This document shows, one piece after another, positions 26,831-35,138 of a stretch of DNA of 64,000 nt. The stretch covers positions 248,001 to 312,000 of the forward strand of contig CAIVRH010000048.1 of assembly GCA_903908285.1 (NCBI GenBank). Direction: 5' to 3'. Origin of the DNA: an uncultured candidate division Zixibacteria bacterium. Its GTDB lineage: Bacteria > Zixibacteria > MSB-5A5 > SM1-73. The notes beneath the pieces are model-generated. The model ran no database searches. It saw only the letters and a list, made by a program, of their open reading frames with translations, and was not told where the DNA came from. Every line of letters starts with the position of its first letter. The stretch's first letter is position 1. A program made the position numbers and the translations under genes.

Positions 26831-28354
26831 GTGAGCGAGATGGTTCAAAATCTATACAGGTATAAGCCGGTAGCATTAACTATTTTATTGATTCTCTCCG
26901 TTTTGGTTCCTCTTGCATCCCCGGTATACGGAATCCGCTGGCCTTTTGGTTCAGGGAATACATCGCTCCCTTTGGGTAATGATTATGGCGAGTATCAGAA
27001 TTACACCGGCTCTCCCGCCTACTTTCATCCTGGTATAGATATCCTGCAGCCTGCCGGAAGCCAAGTTTATGCGGTCAAATCGGGTATAGTCAAGGCAGTT
27101 TTGACCACCGCTGCAGAATATCACTGGAGAGTGGCTATAAGCGACTCAGCCGGGTCGGACTGGTGCGATGGCTGGCTTTATGCCCATCTGGATCAATCCA
27201 CCATACAAGTTCAGGTGGGCGATACCGTGCAGATGGGCGATTACTTGGGGGATATTGTCTATTGGCCCACATCCGGATTTCATCATTGCCATTTTGTGAA
27301 AATCAGAAACCAGGGAACCACCTGGTCGGCCGATTGGAAGTTTATCGGTAATCCCCTGGATGAGTTGAATCCCATCGACGAACCCGATCCTCCGGTTTTT
27401 GAGAATACTTTGGCTAACGATAAATTTGCCTTCTGCAAGGAAAATACCCATGATTATTTCGAACCGGGAGCTCCCCTCTCGGGAGAACTCGATATAATAT
27501 CGAAAATCTATGATAAAATAAATCATACCTATTGGAAACTTATACCATACCGGATTGAATATTCGATCTTCAACCAAACTCTTTCTTATGGCCCCATCCT
27601 GTCTTTTATTTTCACAGATACGCTTTACTGGGAACAAAATGTCGATGTGGTTTTTCAACATGATGCCACCTGCCAATCCCAGGCAGACTATCAATACAGA
27701 GATTACTATTTTATCGTCACCAACACCGATGGGGATGGCATCATCGAAGCTTCGGATCAAGATCATACCTGGAACACGGAGGATTTCCCGAACGGGAACT
27801 ACTGGGTCAAAGTGGAAGCTTACGATAGATCTGGGCATTCGAGGGCTGACAGCATGCAGGTACTGGTGGAGAACTTCTTACCCGCATCCGGAAAAGTGAA
27901 TTTGTCCGACAATCCTTCGGATGCCTCGGGCAGCATTATCCAAATCATGGAACTACCCCGTACCGACACCACCGATTTTGCCGGTTCATTTCTTTTCGAT
28001 TCCATCGGAGGCGGATATTATCAATTCCATGTAACCCATACCGGGTACACCTCGGCCGACACGATAGCGCAGGTAACGGGAAATATGAACCTGCAAATCA
28101 CCTTGCAGGTGGAACCCTATATCCGGGGTGACGCTAATCATGATCAAAACGTTGGCATAGGAGATGTGGTCTATCTGATAAACTATCTGTTTAAGCACGG
28201 GTTCATCCCTCTCCCCTTCTTTGCCGGAGATGCTTCCGGTGATGCCAGGGTGGATATAGGCGATGTGGTCTATTTGGTTAATTATCTTTTCCGGGGGGGA
28301 CCGTCACCACAGCCGACTATCCTCAAAAAGTCAACTGTCAAAAATAAAAATTAA
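26831..28354 (+). CDS. Secreted M23 (LytM-type) metallopeptidase with dockerin pair
   Basis: The 507-residue exported protein carries an M23 peptidase domain (about residues 45-160) with the zinc motifs HPGID (His and Asp) and HHCHF (His-x-His), plus LYAHLDQ. It is therefore a likely peptidoglycan or peptide endopeptidase, unlike most neighbours. A middle beta-rich part and a carboxypeptidase-regulatory-like domain (ASGKVNLSDNPSDASG) follow. The dockerin pair (RGDANHDQNVGIGD, AGDASGDARVDIGD) is extended by a basic tail ending KKSTVKNKN and has no cysteine. GTG at 26831 or ATG at 26840 may be the start. Confidence 0.9.
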   Translation: MSEMVQNLYRYKPVALTILLILSVLVPLASPVYGIRWPFGSGNTSLPLGNDYGEYQNYTGSPAYFHPGIDILQPAGSQVYAVKSGIVKAVLTTAAEYHWRVAISDSAGSDWCDGWLYAHLDQSTIQVQVGDTVQMGDYLGDIVYWPTSGFHHCHFVKIRNQGTTWSADWKFIGNPLDELNPIDEPDPPVFENTLANDKFAFCKENTHDYFEPGAPLSGELDIISKIYDKINHTYWKLIPYRIEYSIFNQTLSYGPILSFIFTDTLYWEQNVDVVFQHDATCQSQADYQYRDYYFIVTNTDGDGIIEASDQDHTWNTEDFPNGNYWVKVEAYDRSGHSRADSMQVLVENFLPASGKVNLSDNPSDASGSIIQIMELPRTDTTDFAGSFLFDSIGGGYYQFHVTHTGYTSADTIAQVTGNMNLQITLQVEPYIRGDANHDQNVGIGDVVYLINYLFKHGFIPLPFFAGDASGDARVDIGDVVYLVNYLFRGGPSPQPTILKKSTVKNKN

Positions 28355-28373
28355 ATTCCGGAGATGGTTTCGA

Positions 28374-29963
28374 ATGAAAAAACTGTTAATCGCTTTTGTG
28401 CTGATGGGGCTGTTCCATGGATTCTGCCTGGCGGTGATCCCCCTGCAGAAATCCCCGTTGTGGAAATCCACCGAAACCGGGGTTTATTCAACCGGAGCCA
28501 CCTGGGGAGATATAGACAAAAATGGTTATCTGGATTTTGCCATCTCCAACGGAAACGATATGGCAATGGCACCCAACTACGTTTATTTCAACACCAGTGG
28601 TATTCTACAGACCACGCATGGATGGGCTTCCTCCAATGCCCTATATTCCGGGCATAACGCCCTGGGGGATATAAATAAGGATGGTTACCTGGATTTTGTC
28701 GTTTCCAACTACATAGGCTCCAGTTGGGGAAAAACTACTGTACAAATTTACATGAACCAAAGCGGGGTTTTGGAAATGACCCCTTCGTGGGAATCAGCCG
28801 ACTCCATGCACTCGTTCTCCTGTGCTCTGGGGGATGCGGATGGGAACGGCGATCTGGATCTTGCAGTGACTTGCGGGGAATCGTACAATAGTATTTACGA
28901 GCATCAGAGAATCTATTATAACGACAACGGAACATTGGAAACCACTCCATCCTGGACTTCCACCGACAGCACTCCCTGTTATGACGTGGAATGGGTGGAC
29001 GTGGATAATGACGGGGATCTGGATCTCTCTTTCATCAGCTCCATAGGTCCGGTTTTCATATATTATAACAGCGGAGGTTCTATCGAGCGCACGGCCTCAT
29101 GGAATTCCGGTGGTTATTATGACGGGAACACCTTGAATTGGGGTGATATGGATGGGGATGGCTTTCTAGATTTGGCTGTGGCAAATAATAACCAAATGGG
29201 CCAACCTGGCTATTTCCAGGTTTACAGAAACGTTAACGGGACTTTAAATACTACCCCGGTTTGGCAATCCAGCACCCAGGGTTATGGTTCTTCTGTCTCC
29301 TGGTTCGATGTGGACAATGATGGCGACAAGGATTTGACCGCAGGCAGATGGTGGGGATTCTCGGAGGTTTATGAGAATATCGGAGGTATGCTTACCACCA
29401 GTCCCGCCTGGCAATGCAGTTCAAAATACAAAGCCGTGGTGGAAGAGATGGTCTGGGGGGATATAGATGGAGATGGGGTCTTGCACGTGGGCAAAGAACT
29501 CCATGCCGGTAATGGAATTAAGAAAGTATTCTATTTGAATCATTATCCCGCCCACACTTTAGAGAAAGTGATAGCGGATGATGATACCCTTAATTTGACC
29601 GAATTTTGTTACAACTTAGCATCCGGTTGGGTCTCGGTCGCAACTGCTCCGATAACTAACATTGTTTTTGATTATCATTACTCTTACAAACCTGATCTGG
29701 GGGTGAGCAACTGGGAAGCGGCTAATTTGATCTTTGGGAATATTGCACCGGTCTATATATGGGGAGATGCGAGTGATAACGGCTCGGTAGAGGTGGGGGA
29801 TATAATCGTTCTGATTAACTACCTTTATAAAAACGATCAGCCGCCTCACATCACCCAAGCGGGGGATGCTAATAACGACTGCATTGTAGACGTGGCTGAT
29901 ATAATCTATCTGATAAACTACTTGTACAAAAACGGATCGGCTCCTCTGGAAGGATGCGCATAA
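28374..29963 (+). CDS. Secreted FG-GAP/VCBS repeat protein with dockerin pair
   Basis: The start at 28374 follows GGAGATGG and gives the signal peptide MKKLLIAFVLMGLFHGFC; a longer frame overlaps the previous gene and lacks a signal. The body has about seven calcium-binding repeats (WGDIDKNGYLDFAISN, LGDADGNGDLDLAVTC, WVDVDNDGDLDLSFIS, WGDMDGDGFLDLAVAN), probably a seven-bladed propeller. A short beta domain follows, then a dockerin pair (WGDASDNGSVEVGD, AGDANNDCIVDVAD) ending LEGCA. It lies 19 bp after the M23 gene, so the two probably form one operon. Confidence 0.9.
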   Translation: MKKLLIAFVLMGLFHGFCLAVIPLQKSPLWKSTETGVYSTGATWGDIDKNGYLDFAISNGNDMAMAPNYVYFNTSGILQTTHGWASSNALYSGHNALGDINKDGYLDFVVSNYIGSSWGKTTVQIYMNQSGVLEMTPSWESADSMHSFSCALGDADGNGDLDLAVTCGESYNSIYEHQRIYYNDNGTLETTPSWTSTDSTPCYDVEWVDVDNDGDLDLSFISSIGPVFIYYNSGGSIERTASWNSGGYYDGNTLNWGDMDGDGFLDLAVANNNQMGQPGYFQVYRNVNGTLNTTPVWQSSTQGYGSSVSWFDVDNDGDKDLTAGRWWGFSEVYENIGGMLTTSPAWQCSSKYKAVVEEMVWGDIDGDGVLHVGKELHAGNGIKKVFYLNHYPAHTLEKVIADDDTLNLTEFCYNLASGWVSVATAPITNIVFDYHYSYKPDLGVSNWEAANLIFGNIAPVYIWGDASDNGSVEVGDIIVLINYLYKNDQPPHITQAGDANNDCIVDVADIIYLINYLYKNGSAPLEGCA

Positions 29964-30007
29964 AGATAATAGTAAGATAAACAATCGCTACAGGCTGTTC
30001 CGTTGGT

Positions 30008-30165
30008 CCTTAACTTTTAAACACTTTTGCAATTATTGAACTTTTGAACTTGATGTTCTATCTTTTAACCTTGAGCTTTAAACCTTGAACGCTTTTTCTC
30101 TTGAATCCTCGAATCCTCGACCCCTTGAACCCTTTAATCTTTGAACCTTTGAACTTTTGAACATT
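30008..30165. repeat. Octamer array TTGAACCY (array 2)
   Basis: TTGAACTT, TCGAATCC, TTGAACCC and TTGAACCT units recur at about eight-base spacing between the dockerin gene and the next minus-strand gene. Confidence 0.75.
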
Positions 30166-30167
30166 TT

Positions 30168-30392
30168 CTATGGTTGAACATTGCCGGATTGATCCTCTTT
30201 TTTCCCTCCCTTTTTGAAAATCGCTCCGAAGAGCAAAGCCACCCCGATCACCACTAATATCAGGGGCCACATCCTGCCTAAGTCCGGGATGATTTCCAGA
30301 TTCGATAAAAGGAAAATCAGCCCGATGCCCAGCACTATCAACCCGCCGATTACCATGCCGTGCCGGTCTTCTTTCTCGTATTGATGGTTCAT
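30168..30392 (-). CDS. Small two-helix membrane protein (LiaI/LiaF transmembrane-like)
   Basis: The 74-residue protein has two hydrophobic segments, GMVIGGLIVLGIGLIFLL and MWPLILVVIGVALLFGAIF, separated by NLEIIPDLGR, followed by a charged tail. The pattern GGLIVLGIGLIFLLSNL with a P/W before the second helix matches the DUF5668/LiaI-LiaF-like membrane domain. The role in envelope stress is known only for relatives. AGGAGG lies upstream of the ATG. There is no partner gene nearby. Confidence 0.75.
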   Translation of the reverse strand: MNHQYEKEDRHGMVIGGLIVLGIGLIFLLSNLEIIPDLGRMWPLILVVIGVALLFGAIFKKGGKKEDQSGNVQP

Positions 30393-30799
30393 AACTCCTC
30401 CTTTGGTTTCAATTCTTTTTACGATAAGATAACGTCTTTTGTTCCAACTTCAAGTCAGAATTCAACAAATTGCTTCTTCCCTGAAAGATTAATAATCAAT
30501 TATGTCTGCGTTCGCGGAATTATGATCGAATCATGAGGAATGAGCATTATGGATCCGTGTTCGTTCCTCATGTTTCTGGACTCCCGGTCATATTTGAAAA
30601 TAATTTATGGGAACGCAAGAATTTTCTTGACAAGCCGATGGGAAATATATATTAATTCGCCGAAATTCGGTGGAATCTTTGGTACATCACCGCTTTGGCG
30701 GATATGGTTTTAAGAGAAATGCAAAATAGGATACTATATTTCATGCTGCCAATAAAAGCTACGCGTCTAAGTGAACACAATTGTTAGGAGGTGAGAAGA
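30393..30799. other. Leader region before the zinc-ribbon microprotein
   Basis: I see no gene here. A possible promoter is TTGACA at 30627-30632 with TATTAA at 30650-30655 (17-base spacing). The roughly 130 bases after it include short inverted words (GCCGAAATTCGG, CGCTTTGGCGG) but no known RNA motif. Confidence 0.5.
30627..30655 (+). promoter_or_regulatory. Possible sigma-70 promoter
   Basis: TTGACA is followed after 17 bases by TATTAA, with overlapping TATATT alternatives at 15-base spacing. It is correctly placed for the microprotein gene at 30800. Confidence 0.5.
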
Positions 30800-30952
30800 A
30801 TGAAGTGCGCTTCATGTGGAGACAAAATCAAGGGCGAACCGATATGGATAGATGATGATCCCTTTTGCAGCGAAGAGTGCGCCGATATAGGTCCCATGGA
30901 CGATGACGATGAATTCGAAGAGGAGGAGGAAGAAGAGGAAGAAGAAAAATAA
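30800..30952 (+). CDS. 50-residue zinc-ribbon-like protein with acidic tail
   Basis: A near-perfect ribosome site (TTAGGAGGTGA) sits a few bases before the ATG. The product starts MKCASCGDKIKGEPIW, followed by DPFCSEECADIG, a CxxC...CxxxC arrangement that could bind one zinc ion. It ends in a run of Asp and Glu of about twenty residues. Small treble-clef or ribbon proteins of this type occur in many bacteria without known function. The strong ribosome site and the codon-regular sequence argue that it is real. Its acidic tail contrasts with the basic microprotein 120 bp downstream. Confidence 0.75.
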   Translation: MKCASCGDKIKGEPIWIDDDPFCSEECADIGPMDDDDEFEEEEEEEEEEK

Positions 30953-31023
30953 CCCGGTAATTATCTTAAGCTGAATCAGCGGTTTTTTAATACTGCTAAA
31001 TGATAACAGCTTTTAACCTTTAA

Positions 31024-31064
31024 CCTCCGCCCACCCAAACGGGCGGTCGTATGACCGTAGGAGG
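31024..31064 (+). promoter_or_regulatory. RNA three-way junction that would mask a ribosome site
   Basis: CCTCC (31024-31028) can pair with GGAGG (31060-31064), the ribosome site of the next gene. Inside it two helices fit exactly: GCCC (31029-31032) with GGGC (31041-31044) and GGTC (31045-31048) with GACC (31053-31056). An alternative CCGCCC/GGGCGG pairing would free the ribosome site. This suggests translation control, but it was found by eye and not tested by folding. Confidence 0.45.
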
Positions 31065-31073
31065 TGAAACTAA

Positions 31074-31145
31074 ATGGCTTGTTGTTCCAAACCCCCGAAG
31101 GGAGCCAAAAAGGGTAGTAGCACCAAGAAGACTACCAAGAAGTAG
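31074..31145 (+). CDS. 23-residue very basic microprotein
   Basis: The product begins MACCSKPPKGAKKG and ends in a Thr/Lys-rich stretch (9 lysines in 23 residues). The ATG is seven bases after an ideal GTAGGAGGTGA site, and an ideal terminator follows 26 bases after the stop, so the unit is well delimited as a gene. The double cysteine near the N-terminus and the lysine-rich tail recall small nucleic-acid-binding or ribosome-associated peptides, but I know no family. It may be cotranscribed with the acidic protein at 30800. Confidence 0.6.
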   Translation: MACCSKPPKGAKKGSSTKKTTKK

Positions 31146-31171
31146 TTGATTGGCAATGGATTCAAAGAAAA

Positions 31172-31200
31172 GCCTTCTCACCAATGAGGAGGCTTTTTTT
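31172..31200 (+). terminator. Rho-independent terminator
   Basis: The stem GCCTTCTCA/TGAGGAGGC (one G-U pair) with loop CCAA is followed by seven T residues. Confidence 0.9.
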
Positions 31201-31573
31201 ATCTGACGAAATTAGGTTTAAGGTAAAAGGTATGAATCTTGAGAATTGAACCTTGAACGCTTTCCTTGACTTCCACCGAGCTGACGGAATTAGTTTTAAG
31301 ATGAAAGGGTAAATCTTAAGAATTGAACTTTGAACCTTTGAACCTTTGAACTCTTGAACTTTATTTCTCTTGACCCCTTGAATCCTTGAACTTTTGAACC
31401 TTTGAACTTTTGAACCTTTTTTCATTTGTGACGTTTTTCTCTTGATTTTTCGAAGGGGATTGCGTAATATTACAATCTTGCTTGAGCGAAAGATAAAAGC
31501 TACGATTAATCAAAGAATCAAACAGGCAATTAACTGAAGTTTACATTATAATTAGTAAAAAGGAGGTAAAGTA
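31201..31573. repeat. Octamer array TTGAACCY (array 3) and asnA leader
   Basis: From about 31242 to 31418 TTGAACCT/TTGAACTT units recur at eight-base spacing. The block AAATTAGGTTTAAGGTAAAAGG near 31209 recurs in diverged form near 31280. A putative asnA promoter lies at 31442-31470. The remaining leader bases carry no recognised RNA motif. Confidence 0.65.
31442..31470 (+). promoter_or_regulatory. Putative asnA promoter
   Basis: TTGATT and TAATAT are spaced by 17 bases. The same CTTGATTTTT ... TAATAT arrangement recurs at 34591-34620 upstream of the lipoprotein gene. Confidence 0.5.
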
Positions 31574-32710
31574 ATGGCAACTGCAGACAAGAAGGCGGAT
31601 TTAGCTGGACCGGGCATAGGCAACTACGAGGATTTGGAGAAGATCCTGCCTAAAGATTATCACTCTTTGTTGACCCCCAAAGATACCATGAAAGCTCTCT
31701 TTGCGGTGAAGAATTATATCGAGGAGTATCTGTGTAAAGAACTGAATCTGATAATGGTTCAAGTCCCCTTGATCGTCGACGTGGAAAGCGGCGTAAACGA
31801 CATGTTGGACCGGGATGGCTCACGCACCCCCATTCAATTCCACATCAATAACGACTATAACAAAAATCCCATCGATGCGCAAGTAGTACAGGCTGCAACC
31901 AAATGGAAACGGGTGGCGCTAAAGCAGTTTGGGATGAAGGTAGGAGAGGGTTTGTGCACCGACATGAAAGCGGTGCGTAAGGACTACTTCCTCGATCACG
32001 ATCACAGCGCTTATGTGGATCAGTGGGATTGGGAAAAAGTAATGGCTTTCGACCAACGCAACTTAAACTTCCTGAAGGATACGGTAAAAGGGATCTGGAA
32101 GGTTCTGGTTGGTGCGGAGAAACATGTGCAAAAGCTTTTCCCCCAGTTGAAAACGGATAAATATCCGAATTTACCGGAGGAGCTGACTTTCCTGCATGCG
32201 GAAGAGATTCTGGATATGTACCCCGACCTGCCGCGTAAACAGCGCGAGACTGCCATCCTGCAAAAATACCCTGCGGTCTTCATCATCGGCATAGGTTGGA
32301 CGCTGAAGGACGGTTACCCGCATGAGATGAGAGCCGCAGATTACGACGATTGGGTCACCGAGACGAAATCTGAGTCCGGCAAACCCATGCATGGTCTCAA
32401 TGGTGACATTCTGGTTTGGAATTCGGTAACCAAGCGCCGTCACGAGCTGACCTCCATGGGCATCCGGGTTACCAAAGAGACGCTAAAACAACAGCTGGAG
32501 ATGACCGGACAGCTTGATTTCCTCAAACTGCCATATCATAAGGCGATTATGAATGATGAGATTCCGCTTTCCATAGGCGGAGGTATCGGTCAATCCCGTA
32601 CTTATATGCAAATACTCAAGAAGGCACACTTGGGAGAGGTAAGCGTTACCGTATGGCCTAAGATCCTCAAAGACATATGCAATAAGAAGGACATACACGT
32701 ATTGGAATAA
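31574..32710 (+). CDS. asnA: Aspartate--ammonia ligase (asparagine synthetase A)
   Basis: This ATP-dependent enzyme makes asparagine from aspartate and ammonia. The 378-residue protein matches AsnA from about residue 37 on: TMKALFAVKNYIEEYLCKEL, PLIVDVESGVNDMLDRDGS, KWKRVALKQFGMKVGEGL, MKAVRKDYFLDHDHSAYVDQ, a late LNGDILVWN and the ATP-binding SIGGGIGQSRTYMQILKKAH. It is about 45 residues longer than the E. coli enzyme because of an N-terminal extension, plus internal differences around LHAEEILDMYPDLPRKQRET. An AAAGGAGG site precedes the start. A strong hairpin terminator follows. Confidence 0.96.
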   Translation: MATADKKADLAGPGIGNYEDLEKILPKDYHSLLTPKDTMKALFAVKNYIEEYLCKELNLIMVQVPLIVDVESGVNDMLDRDGSRTPIQFHINNDYNKNPIDAQVVQAATKWKRVALKQFGMKVGEGLCTDMKAVRKDYFLDHDHSAYVDQWDWEKVMAFDQRNLNFLKDTVKGIWKVLVGAEKHVQKLFPQLKTDKYPNLPEELTFLHAEEILDMYPDLPRKQRETAILQKYPAVFIIGIGWTLKDGYPHEMRAADYDDWVTETKSESGKPMHGLNGDILVWNSVTKRRHELTSMGIRVTKETLKQQLEMTGQLDFLKLPYHKAIMNDEIPLSIGGGIGQSRTYMQILKKAHLGEVSVTVWPKILKDICNKKDIHVLE

Positions 32711-32722
32711 AAAATATCATTG

Positions 32723-32742
32723 CCACGAGCTTCAGCTCGTGG
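32723..32742. repeat. TTCA-loop hairpin
   Basis: CCACGAGC-TTCA-GCTCGTGG is a perfect 8-bp stem with a TTCA loop, one of several hairpins in the window with unrelated stems and mostly TTYA-type loops. Confidence 0.7.
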
Positions 32743-32756
32743 ATTCTGTGAATTCA

Positions 32757-32794
32757 AATTGCGTCAGGAGTTCTTCTCCTGACGCAATTTTCTT
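32757..32794 (+). terminator. Terminator after asnA
   Basis: AATTGCGTCAGGAG pairs perfectly with CTCCTGACGCAATT across a TTCTT loop and is followed by TTCTT. It is the only plausible stop signal before the next gene on this strand. Confidence 0.75.
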
Positions 32795-32850
32795 AGTCGG
32801 AATTCGTAGGGCTTGTTTTTTCCAACTGACTTTAGTCAGGTTTTAAGTAA

Positions 32851-33408
32851 ATGAATATGAAACTATACCATATCAGCGACAAGCCCGGAATCAAACTATT
32901 TGATCCCCGACCTGCACCAAGCAAAAGCGCCAAGCAAGAGGATTTGATGGTCTGGGCGGTGGATCATGCTCACTTGCAAAATTATCTTCTCCCCCGCAAT
33001 TGCCCCAGAGTAACCTTTTATGCCACGGAAAACAGTAACCCTAAGGACATTGAAAGACTGATGGCTGGTACTTCCGCCAAGCATGTAATAGCAATAGAAA
33101 CTCGTTGGCTGCCCAAGATTCAAAAGCATTGTCTTTACCAATACGAATTTGATTCTAAAGGCTTCACACTGGTTGATGAGATTGCAGGTTACTGGATTTC
33201 ACGAAAATCCGTTATTCCCGTTTCCGAAAAGAAAATTGACAATATTCTTGCTGCCTTACTAAAACATGATGTAGAGCTGCGAATTATGCCATCTTTGTGG
33301 AAACTGCGGGAAGAGGTAATAAACTCTTCCCTCGTTTTTTCTATTATCCGCATTAACAAAGCCCAACCACCCCCAGAAGGACTCGATAGTTACAGTCCAT
33401 TACCCTAG
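32851..33408 (+). CDS. DUF6886-like protein
   Basis: The 185-residue cytoplasmic protein begins MNMKLYHISDKPGIKLFDPRP, followed by LMVWAVDHAHLQNYLLPRNC and PRVTFYATENS. These blocks (a His-Ser opening, VWA-D, PR-C-PRVT) are typical of the uncharacterised DUF6886 family, which recalls the ADP-ribose-handling and RES-type fold; no activity is known. The last 22 residues (IIRINKAQPPPEGLDSYSPL and P) seem foreign to the family. Diverged copies of the DNA encoding them occur twice downstream (33549-33613 and 34489-34553), so the tail is probably repeat-derived. No clear ribosome site is visible; M1 or M3 may be used. Confidence 0.75.
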   Translation: MNMKLYHISDKPGIKLFDPRPAPSKSAKQEDLMVWAVDHAHLQNYLLPRNCPRVTFYATENSNPKDIERLMAGTSAKHVIAIETRWLPKIQKHCLYQYEFDSKGFTLVDEIAGYWISRKSVIPVSEKKIDNILAALLKHDVELRIMPSLWKLREEVINSSLVFSIIRINKAQPPPEGLDSYSPLP

Positions 33409-33416
33409 TTGAGTCC

Positions 33417-33613
33417 GTAGGGACAGCCCCTGCCCCGCACTGAGTGCGCTCAGCACGAAGTGTGGCTGTCCGGCATTGAAGTTAGGACAGGGATCCCGCA
33501 GAAACGGGATTTCGCAAGCTCAACAGACCCTGTCCCTACAATTTTTCGTTATCCACATGAACAAAACCTTACCCCTACCGGAAGGATATGAGTCTCACCA
33601 CCCACTGCTTTAG
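33417..33613. repeat. 197-bp element, copy A, with inverted ends and a copied gene tail
   Basis: The element begins GTAGGGACAG and its inner module ends CTGTCCCTAC (33530-33539), perfect 10-bp inverted repeats. GGACAGCC/GGCTGTCC and GATCCCG/CGGGATTT pairs lie inside. The last 65 bases are a diverged copy of the DUF6886 3' end (HMNKTLPLPEGYESHHPL, or Y in the first place by frame). Copy B lies 940 bp downstream and is about 90 percent or more identical by eye. Confidence 0.85.
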
Positions 33614-35138
33614 GGTTGCGTCAATAACTTTACTCCTGACACAATGCAAAAAAACTAAATTGTCATTTCAAAGGGTCCCGTCAAAGAAAAGATAGGTCAT
33701 AATCTGGTTTAAGAAAATAATCGCACGTCATATTGCAGCACTCTGATTTATCCGATTACAGATATTATGTACAATCCATCGATCGGGGGAGTTTTTTTCT
33801 TTCTACCATAAAACGATGTTTGACTGGTGGTTCTGATGCATCTGAAGCTTCTGAGGGTATTTTTAATTTTTTTCCTCACTTTTCCTTCAAGCCATTATCG
33901 GATAATGAATTGAGTACGTTTGAAACCGAGGAGTTGCTGCTGGAGGAAGCCCTCGCCTTCGGTGGGATCAGTTGGACAAGCTTCATGCATTGCGGGTGAC
34001 TTAACAGAAATGAGCTGGTCATCCCAGAAGATGGCGGAGCAGCTGTTTGATGTTTTTGTTTTTCGGAAGCCCATAATACACTCCTCTCATAAATACTGCC
34101 GCTATCCTTTTCACCACAAAAGTTGTAGTGAATTAGTATTTGTTGTAAGAGAGGCTGCAGGCAGGACCTCAACTCCTATCCTATGGATTTTCGATCCTAT
34201 GGGTCTTCGATGTCCCACTCTCTTTGTAGAGACTATGTCATAATTCTGTTTTTGTAACCGCAGACTATAGGGTGTGTTGAAAAAGTCATATTTTGAGGCG
34301 GGATGAATTCCCGCTCCTCTGGGTGACAATAACTTATTTACCCTAGGGCATGGTTTGTAGGGACAGCCCTTGCTTCGCACTGAGTGTGCTCAGCACGAAG
34401 TGTGGCTGTCCTGCATTGAGGTTAGGACAGGGATCCCGCAGAAACGGGATTTCGCAAGCTCAACAAACCCTGTCCCTACAATTTTTCGTTATCCGCATGA
34501 ACAAAGCCTTACCCCTACTGGAAGGATATGAGTCTCACCACCCACTGCCTTAACCGAGCTTACTTCAAATCACGAATGCACCGTTTTTCCCTTGATTTTT
34601 GTAAACCAATTTCATAATATAAACTGAGAAAAGCAAAAAGGACACCAGGGGATTCGCATTGTAGGTCAAGCATGTTCGCAGAACTGCATAACGGAAAAGA
34701 TCGTCAACCACATCCTTTAAGCCAAATAGCTATCGGGATGGTTGATCTACAAATTAGGAGAGGTCAGTATTATCGTGTGATCCAATATACTTAAAAGCAT
34801 ATGTGTCCAGCGGAATATACATGTTTTGGAGTAAGACCTTGTATTGTACTTTAGCCATAATCACAGATTCCACCAAAGGCAAGAGAATTGCCAAAACTGG
34901 TTCGTCCCGTAGATGGGACAGAATAGCGTTACGATAGGGTAGGTAAAGTAAGGATTAATTGTTCTAATTGCAAGAACAACAGTATTTATCATTTCATTTG
35001 GACTGTATAATAGATGGTTAGATAATAAACTTTTTCATGAAAATTGTTCTTAATTTTGTCTAAACTATTTCTTTGGTAATATTGTCTGGTAATCTTATAT
35101 CTTTTAAATAATAAATACACTTAGTTATGGAGGTTTTT
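33614..35138. other. 1.5-kb repeat-rich region without a convincing gene
   Basis: Short open frames (33733-33999, 33920-34243) have no ribosome site or recognisable motif. The region holds a TGAAT-loop hairpin (GCGGGA-TGAAT-TCCCGC at about 34297), copy B of the 197-bp element (34357-34553) and a possible promoter TTGATT(17)TAATAT at 34592-34620. From about 34560 the sequence turns AT-rich and runs into the lipoprotein gene. Confidence 0.55.
34357..34553. repeat. 197-bp element, copy B
   Basis: It is collinear with 33417-33613 at an offset of 940 bases with only substitutions. It also starts GTAGGGACAG, carries the copied gene tail (VIRMNKALPLLEGYESHHPL) and ends in a stop codon. The bases just before it (TTACCCTAGG) also match the end of the DUF6886 gene (TTACCCTAGT), so the duplicated unit may start at the gene. 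Confidence 0.85.

Noticed and set aside
28263-28373. Extended start of the second plus-strand dockerin gene
   Set aside because: The longer frame overlaps the previous gene and lacks a signal peptide, while the ATG at 28374 has both a ribosome site and a signal peptide.
11293-29963. A cellulosome
   Set aside because: Dockerins are present, but no multi-cohesin scaffoldin and no glycoside hydrolase is visible in the window.
30008-31425. Octamer arrays as coding sequence or CRISPR
   Set aside because: Frames through them give only KVQGFKGS-type artefact peptides; the eight-base period leaves no spacers.
33733-34243. Two overlapping open frames as possible transposase remnants
   Set aside because: No DDE/DEDD or HTH motif, ribosome site or terminal repeats could be found.
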